DNA of 64,000 nt from Eremophila alpestris peregrina (taxonomy: Eukaryota > Chordata > Aves > Passeriformes > Alaudidae): NCBI GenBank assembly GCA_009792885.1, contig WMCF01000031.1, positions 974,222 through 1,038,221 of the forward strand, in the 5' to 3' direction. Each line of letters begins with the position of its first letter. The stretch's first letter is position 1. The notes under the pieces were generated by a model. The model was given only the letters and a program-made list of their open reading frames with translations, had not been told where the DNA came from and searched no databases. Positions 59,621-64,000 of this stretch are shown here, piece after piece. Position numbers and translations under genes: made by a program.

Positions 59621-60249
59621 TATCCCAGTGTCCTCTACCAACAAACACTGAGCTTTACTGTAAGAGCTGACAGCATGAAAAATATCCCCATTTTATGTGG
59701 TGTGACAGATGCAAAGGACTCATGAAGTTGGGGCCTGAGCACATCATCTAGAACTGTCCAGACTAAGAGCTCAATCACTCTGGGAACTCAGGTCAGGACT
59801 CAGAAGAGTGGTGGGTTTTCATGTCACCTGAGTGAGAAGTACTCTGCTCAGCAGAGAGCTGCTCTGCTCAGTGAAGACAGGGGAGATGTCACAGGTGGCA
59901 TTTCATATTCAGGGTGTGTGAATACCTCAGAATGTTACTGTTAGAATAGACCTTGATTATACCTATCAAGTGAGATTATGTAAATTCAGACGAAATTATC
60001 TGCATTATTTTAAACAGCTCTTCGATGGAGGATGAAGGTACTGAATAGGCTACAAACATAACCAAGTAAATAGTGTTGGTAATTCCCATGAGCAGAGATT
60101 CTGCAATGCCATAACTGCTACAGAGGGATGAACTGCATCTTGGTATAAAATGTAATTCAGAATGCGGCTCATGTTGGAACATTGTCCTGGAAATAAGTTC
60201 AGAGCAGTTCTGAGTGCCAGGAGGAGTTGCTGCCTCTGCCATAGATGTT
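59621..60249. other. Non-coding stretch, nothing recognised
   Basis: Ordinary sequence. A faint resemblance to a MIR/L2 tail near 59,680-59,730 is too weak to call. An 88-codon minus-strand frame at 59,976-60,242 has no known domain. Confidence 0.5.
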
Positions 60250-60395
60250 ATGTGACCCTGAATAAATTACTCAGACTTCCATTTTATCAGCCTATGCCAT
60301 AAGGATGACACGCATCTCAAAGGTGTTTAAAGAATTTACTCCTTAACATTTGTAGAATGATTTGTGAGCCCTCTCCAGGCGGTGCTGTGAAGGGC
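60250..60395 (+). repeat. Ancient CORE-SINE / MIR-like remnant
   Basis: The order TGTGACCCTGAATAAATTAC, CATTTTATCAGCC, AAGGATGACACGCATCTCAA, AGGTGTTTAAAGAATTTACT, and then AACATTTGTAGAATGATTTG with a GGCGGTGCTGTGAAG end follows the SINE core and the L2/L3-type tail found in amniote genomes. It is heavily diverged, and subfamily assignment by eye is not possible. The tail is better preserved than in the remnant at 8830-8930. Confidence 0.6.
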
Positions 60396-63300
60396 AGACT
60401 GCAGACATTGTGGCTTTCAGATTTTAACTATGATAAGGAATGCTTCTGCAGGAATGTGCTGCTAGAAAACTTTATACAGCTGTTAATCCCCAAAGGCTCT
60501 GATTTGCAGAATGAAGTCCAGAATATATAAGCAGTTGTGTTGTGAATAAAAATGACCTTTCACACACATTCTCAAGCTTTCACTACTGAAAAACTATGAA
60601 GCATCACATATACTTCAAATACAATAGGAAATCATGCTACCACATGGCCAGCAGGCTCAGAAATGAGGCAAAAGGAGTTCTAATAAAGCAAAAAGAAGCC
60701 TAACTGGCAAGCAGGACCCAGATTTTGGAGTGTAGAGGTCTTTGCACTGCAAGACTGGGATCCTTTGCAGAAGAAGAAAGTGCAATAGCAAGCACAAGGT
60801 GGGAGGCCTCCATTTGCAGAAGCAATAATTTAATGAAGATCCAAACTGACAATCTGAATACACATCTAGCTTTGTATTTTCTCCTTCCTGCCTGTATCAT
60901 TTCCTTGGGGGAGATTTCAGTTCTTGTTCACCTCTGTCGTGATTCCCTTGAAGTCTCAGCTGTTCCAGGGAAAGTAAATAGGGTTTAAAATTAATTATCA
61001 GTTAAAATGAGGTTAATCAGCACTGGGCTTGTCATCTATTATCCTTTAAGCAAGACAATCCTGTCCTCCTGCAGAACCCCTACAAGGAACAAGGCCAATA
61101 AGACTCAGCAACAAAGCCTGGTCCCTCATGACCTTTGCTACATTTAGGAAGAACAGCTAAAATAAGCTCTAATCCTCAGCCAGGCCAAACACTGCTGAGA
61201 ACAACTATCTTTAACCCTTTTGGTTCCCTGTGTGTGTGAAGTGTCTGGACAGCAGGACGTTTATTATCCCAAAGTGCTTGTTGCTATGTCAGTTATTACA
61301 TATCCCCTGGACATGGCCTTCCACCATTTAAGCAGGGAAGCACTTAACATCTCAAGAACCTTTGCCACTCCACCAGATCATGTCATACTCTGGGGTTTTG
61401 TTGTTGTTGTTGTTGTTGGTTTGGGGTTTTTTTTATTGTTCTTTTGTTGTTGTTGTTGTTCTAATGGGATGTGTTGGTTTATATAATCATTTACACAAGG
61501 CCTCTGTTTCAAATGCCTTCCAGGGTCTTATTGTAGTGATGTCCCCATCCATGCACACAGGACTGCACAGATAACTTGCAGGAAATCCTGGCTCTGAATA
61601 CACTCACCTGTAATATTAAATTGTTAGAGACAGAAGAAATCTCACCACTGACACATGGAATCTAAGAAACATAACACTTCCTCAGGCACAAAACAGATAC
61701 ACTGTGTCTGAGTTCTGACATGTGCAAATGACTTAGCTGTCTTCATATCCAAAAAAATCTGCCGAGGAACCACCAAATTTTTATCTATCACTTCCCATAT
61801 CCATAAAGTGGGAAAGCATGTAACAAGATTTAAAAAAAAATATTTCATTAAAGAGAAAATACTTCTGAATGCAGGATACACCTGTGTCTCAGGTTTCACA
61901 CTTACACATATTTCTGTTAACCTGGGAATAGGCACAGATGTGTGATAGAATGTGTTGTGCCAGTGCTGCTCCAGAAGCATCCTTGTCTAATAACCTCTGT
62001 GAATCCTCCAAGCTTTTCCTAGAATTTTACTTTGTAATAAACATGGAGAAGGAGACTTTCAGAGGCACAAGTAAGAATGGAAAGAACTAAAATTCTACTG
62101 ACTTGAAAACTTGAGCACTTTGCTCCCCTTTGCACATTTAAATTCTCCCAGAATCAGTTTTAGACCTCGGACCTCTAACACTGAGTTAGAAAACAACACT
62201 CATTTTTCTGAGTCTGGGCATTGCCTGCTCTTCCTTGAATTCAAAGTCAAACAGAACAGAAAGATATTTATCCCTTCTTTAGTATCTCTCTGACCTCAAT
62301 TTTCATCTGGGTTTTTTCTGCTCCTATTTTAAAACAATTCAGTAGTGAGCATGTGTGTGCAGGCACTAAACTTTGCTCTCAAAATATCTGTTAAAAAAAA
62401 ACCAAAACAACTAACCACAAGTACAGTTTATTTCAATCTTCTTATGCCAGTTGTTAAGGAAGAAGCTCAGCTGGTGCTGCCCTAATGGGCTTTATGCAAA
62501 GAGTTTCCTGCCAGGAAGTGCCACAGAGCTCCAGCCTTTGCCTTTGCTAAGGCTTGCTGCGCCTCTAGAAATAAATGGAGTTGAACTGTATGATCTGGAG
62601 AACAGCATAACAGAGGATGCAAAAGCAAGTGATCCCAAGACTAGAAAATCTGTGCAAAGCAGGAGGTGGCCCCTGTTTGTGGATAGGAGATGCTACAGAG
62701 AAATCCTGTGGAATGTGAGGGTCCATAAGGGAGGGTACTCATGGATATGGAGTCAATGAACAGGATGGAAATGTTCTCTGGGTTCCTTCCATACAGTCCT
62801 CTGCCCATTATGTAAAGATGGAAAAGACAGAACAGAAGGAAAGCGAATACCATGGTGGTGTGGCTTTGTGTGAGAACCACACCTGTGTAAAACCTCACAT
62901 GAAAATATTTGCCTGCTGCAACTTGTTTGATGTAAATACCCATATAAAACTGTTGGGGAAAAGTCTTCCTTTTTGGCTAATTTTTTTAAAAGCAAGCTTG
63001 TACTTAAGAGAAACCTTGGCATGAAAACATAGGGTTACATGGTGTGAAAGAATTAGACTTTGTGGAGACTTACAGCGAAGAAATTCTGGAGAGCCCAGGA
63101 CAGCAGCATTAATGGTTTCCCAGAGGCAGGTTACTCAAGTATCAGATTCTCATCTAACACCAGTTGAGGGGTAGGTTTTGCCTGGGCCTCTGTGGGAGTT
63201 TGTTTCACTAATTTCTGCTGAAGATTCTCTATTTTTGCAACTCTTTCAGTGAGTAGCTGCTATCATAGACAGTGACCCCACCTGGCTGTCTCACTGAAGC

Positions 63301-64000
63301 CAGAGCTGGACTCTGGCTCTTTTTAGAGCAGATCTTACTAAAGTTACATGGTAAAAGTTACTTTAGTATTTCTCTTTTAGAACAATAAGGTGTGGAAATA
63401 GGTCCACACTGGAGCATAGTCTGCTTAATATCAGCAAACAGACATTAATTTCCTTTAGGGCACCCAAAAGTGAACCTTGAAATGTGCCTTCACAGGCAGA
63501 ACCATATAAGCCCTTTCTAAAGATGTTGGCTAAATGCTGCTGGTCTGGGAAACACAAGGGCTGGGAGGCAGATGTGCACTCTTGGAATCCCACTGTGACT
63601 TGGATTTCTGTATCCAGTTACTGTCTCAACAAAGACATTTGTAAAATGAAGCTGTCTTCACCCTCCCCTTTCTCTCTTGCTGCATTACTGGTATCTATTT
63701 TTGGTTAGGCTTTTTTTAAGTGTTCCACTTCGAACATTTTGCTGTGTTCTTTGCCACAGTGTTTGAGACCTCTGTGCTCAGGATGCAGCACCTTTATCCA
63801 AACTGCTTTCACTGAAAGCTGGAATCAGAAAGGGTTCTCCTTGACTTACAAATTCCACTCTTTTCAGTTTTAGTAAACTGTGTAAACGCTGACCTGGCTG
63901 CTTTTATTCCATGTCATCTTTTGTACAGACCAAATATTGTCTTCCTTTATTTATTCTAGTCCTGTTAAAGTGGTAACACTCTGCCCTCCTACACATGTGT
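60396..64000. other. Non-coding stretch, no gene recognised
   Basis: AT-rich sequence without CR1 copies. A (TTG)n tract lies at 61398-61461. Frames of 112 codons (61,642-61,980, minus) and 102 codons (62,451-62,759, plus) have no recognised domain. The right edge shows no sign of a gene entering the window. Confidence 0.55.
61398..61461 (+). repeat. (TTG)n microsatellite, interrupted
   Basis: Two TTG arrays (about seven and about six units) separated by a short GGTTTGGGG and T-rich stretch. The artificial Val/Leu/Cys-rich translations across it are not proteins. Confidence 0.9.

Noticed and set aside
61220..61574. Val/Leu/Cys-rich membrane-like translations
   Set aside because: Produced by the (TTG)n tract, which reads as Leu, Val or Cys runs depending on frame.
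1..64000. CRISPR arrays, tRNA or rRNA genes, bacterial operons, integrated viral genes
   Set aside because: No regularly spaced repeats, cloverleaf-compatible A/B boxes, rRNA segments or retroviral LTR pairs with gag/pol frames were seen. The repeat content is that of a bird nuclear genome.

Overview
The window looks like non-coding DNA from a bird genome, most likely a passerine or close neoavian. The evidence is a set of CR1 LINE fragments with the avian 3' end (a tail resembling TGATTCTATGA), no Alu- or L1-like repeats, two faint ancient MIR/CORE-SINE remnants, AT-rich intergenic composition and a long (AAGAG)n microsatellite holding one unresolved base. I see no bacterial or viral gene, tRNA, rRNA or CRISPR array, and no protein-coding gene that I recognise. 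The longest open stretches are a 205-codon ATG frame on the minus strand near 49 kb, a 167-codon frame starting at GTG near 20.9 kb, and frames that cross CR1 copies. None has a recognisable domain.

Layout. From 0 to 19.3 kb the DNA is repeat-bearing: six CR1 pieces near 3.5, 4.2, 6.4, 11.9, 13.0 and 18.7 kb, plus a MIR-like remnant near 8.8 kb. From 19.3 to 39.2 kb I see no interspersed repeat, only simple repeats: a T/G-rich tract near 29.1 kb, the (AAGAG)n array at 29.65-29.84 kb, and small tandem duplications near 25.3 and 37.9 kb. A CpG-retaining block lies at 35.65-36.75 kb. One short CR1 3' end lies at 39.2 kb. From 39.3 to 64 kb there is no further recognisable CR1, but several stretches resemble conserved non-coding elements (about 43.6, 44.4, 49.3, 51.6, 54.6 and 59.0-59.6 kb), with the best CpG-island-like segment at 53.9-54.2 kb.

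Interpretation. The window is best read as an intergenic or deep intronic regulatory desert. Its most useful content is a set of testable candidates: a CpG-rich putative promoter with a palindromic MARE/AP-1 core, homeodomain-site-rich CNE-like blocks, palindromes resembling paired RUNX and RFX sites, and several orphan segments bounded by good splice signals that could be lncRNA or unrecognised exons. All of these come from reading one sequence by eye. Conservation and transcript data would settle them. I found no convincing previously undescribed gene system.
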